A stretch of 64,000 nucleotides of DNA. Source: Methylophaga sp. 41_12_T18 (lineage in GTDB: Bacteria > Pseudomonadota > Gammaproteobacteria > Nitrosococcales > Methylophagaceae). Positions 63,380-64,000 of this stretch are shown piece after piece. The stretch lies in the NCBI GenBank assembly GCA_002163115.1, contig MAAI01000025.1, forward strand, positions 109,768-173,767, written 5' to 3'. The translations under genes were made by a program, and so were the position numbers. Under the pieces are notes generated by a model that was given only the letters and a program-made list of their open reading frames with translations, had not been told where the DNA came from and ran no database searches. Numbering within the stretch: the stretch's first letter is position 1; every line of letters begins with the position of its first letter.

Positions 63380-64000
63380 GTGGCTACAGAAATCGGTATT
63401 ATCAAAACACTTATTGGAACAGCTGTCGCAACCGGAACTAATGGTTCGCAACGTACTTTGCAAGCTGGCGACCGTATTTTTCAGGATGAAGTCATCACTA
63501 CCGGCCCAGCGGGTGCAGTAGAAGTAGAATTTAGTGACGGTTCTGTTATGACATTAGGTCGTAACTCTCAAGCCGTGCTTGATAATGAAGCCTTTAGTCC
63601 ACAAGACATTGCTCAACCAACTGTTGATGCGGATGTTGAAGCATTGCAACAAGCCTTATTAGAAGGTGGTGACTTAAGCCAGATAGCTGATGCTACCGCT
63701 GCTGGTGCAGGTACTTCCGGCGAAAGCAATGAAGGTGTAGATATAGTTCAAATTCTTCATGAAGCTCCAGAAGTTACACCTGATGCTGGTTTTGAAACAA
63801 TGGGAGTAAACGTTGCTTTTGAAGATGCCATTGAAGAAGATGCTATTGTTGATGATGTGCCAGTAGTGAGTGCTGACCACGTTAGTACTGATGAAGATAC
63901 AGTTGTTAGTATCAATGTATTAGATAACGATGAGTTAGGCGCAAATGGTGGAAGTGTTACTGCTTATACTGAACCATCAAATGGTACAGTCATTCTTAAT
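63380..64000 (+). CDS. LapA-type giant RTX adhesin, N-terminal part (runs off window)
   Basis: The frame opens at GTG 63380 (AGGAG at 63366-63370) and has no stop by 64000, giving 207 codons. Residues 1-105 form the LapA-type retention module (ATEIGIIKTLIGTAVATGTN, LQAGDRIFQDEVITTGPAGA, VEFSDGSVMTLGRNSQAVLD). TAAG at residues 106-109 is the dialanine LapG-cleavage motif, at the same position as in Pseudomonas LapA. From about residue 165 the first Ig-like/cadherin-like repeat begins (DEDTVVSINVLDND). Family members are surface-retained when c-di-GMP is high. Full length is outside the window. Confidence 0.9.
   Translation, partial: MATEIGIIKTLIGTAVATGTNGSQRTLQAGDRIFQDEVITTGPAGAVEVEFSDGSVMTLGRNSQAVLDNEAFSPQDIAQPTVDADVEALQQALLEGGDLSQIADATAAGAGTSGESNEGVDIVQILHEAPEVTPDAGFETMGVNVAFEDAIEEDAIVDDVPVVSADHVSTDEDTVVSINVLDNDELGANGGSVTAYTEPSNGTVILN

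Overview
The window looks like a chromosomal segment of an AT-rich, motile marine-type gammaproteobacterium. Supporting this are a complete LPS-transport cluster (yrbG-kdsD-kdsC-lptC-lptA-lptB), mlaA, UbiD, FlgA/M/N with CheV, GuaA/GuaB, ferrochelatase, and the absence of plasmid, phage or IS genes. A Piscirickettsiaceae-type genus (Methylophaga or Cycloclasticus-like) would fit gene content and base composition, but that is inference. I see no tRNA, rRNA, CRISPR array or transposase.

Layout. 1-6 kb: a DUF454 protein cut by the window edge, EfpL, two Slp-family lipoproteins, a lipase-like hydrolase divergent from an HxlR regulator with two 23-bp operators, CvfB and the GTPase YlqF. 5.9-11 kb: a Fur-controlled hemin-uptake operon (three unknown small proteins then HemP), then a porin / FMN-binding / PepSY-TM operon and a nucleotidyltransferase-like protein. 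11-15 kb: two c-di-GMP enzymes (PAS-GGDEF-EAL and GAF-GGDEF), a DUF6524-like membrane protein and acylphosphatase. 15-21 kb: guaBA, xseA and an M23 peptidase. 20.8-22.2 kb: a small accessory patch with a Phd/ParE pair, a MORN-like lipoprotein and inverted repeats. 22-30 kb: YacL, lptBAC-kdsCD-yrbG, mlaA, a glycosyltransferase and an LpxH-like phosphoesterase. 30-40 kb: prlC, ubiD, a broken hydrolase lipoprotein gene, a repetitive autotransporter, gloA, and a LysR regulator divergent from an NTF2-like secreted protein. 41-46 kb: molybdopterin genes moaE/moaD/moaC beside a tungstate/molybdate-type regulator, a porin and TupA. 46-52 kb: an acidic lipoprotein, a DUF2333 protein and a Gld-like ABC operon. 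52-55 kb: cheV, flgA, flgM and flgN with sigma-54-like and sigma-28-like promoters. 55-58 kb: hemH, an epimerase and a Tat-signal HDAC-like protein. 58-64 kb: rpfF convergent with rpfG-rpfC, then the start of a LapA-type giant adhesin.

The most striking region is the right end. A full diffusible-signal-factor (DSF) system (synthase RpfF, hybrid sensor RpfC, HD-GYP phosphodiesterase RpfG) lies directly next to an adhesin whose N-terminus carries the TAAG cleavage motif of the LapD/LapG system. A perfect TGTGA-N6-TCACA CRP/Clp-type site lies in the adhesin's upstream region. Together these suggest a local circuit from quorum signal to c-di-GMP to adhesin retention or expression. A second unusual module is the tungstate/molybdate cluster: regulator, dedicated outer-membrane porin and TupA, but no TupB/TupC permease or ATPase in the window. 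Other oddities are an LptA fused to an SH3b domain and a six-copy 324-bp repeat array in the autotransporter with a two-unit higher-order duplication.
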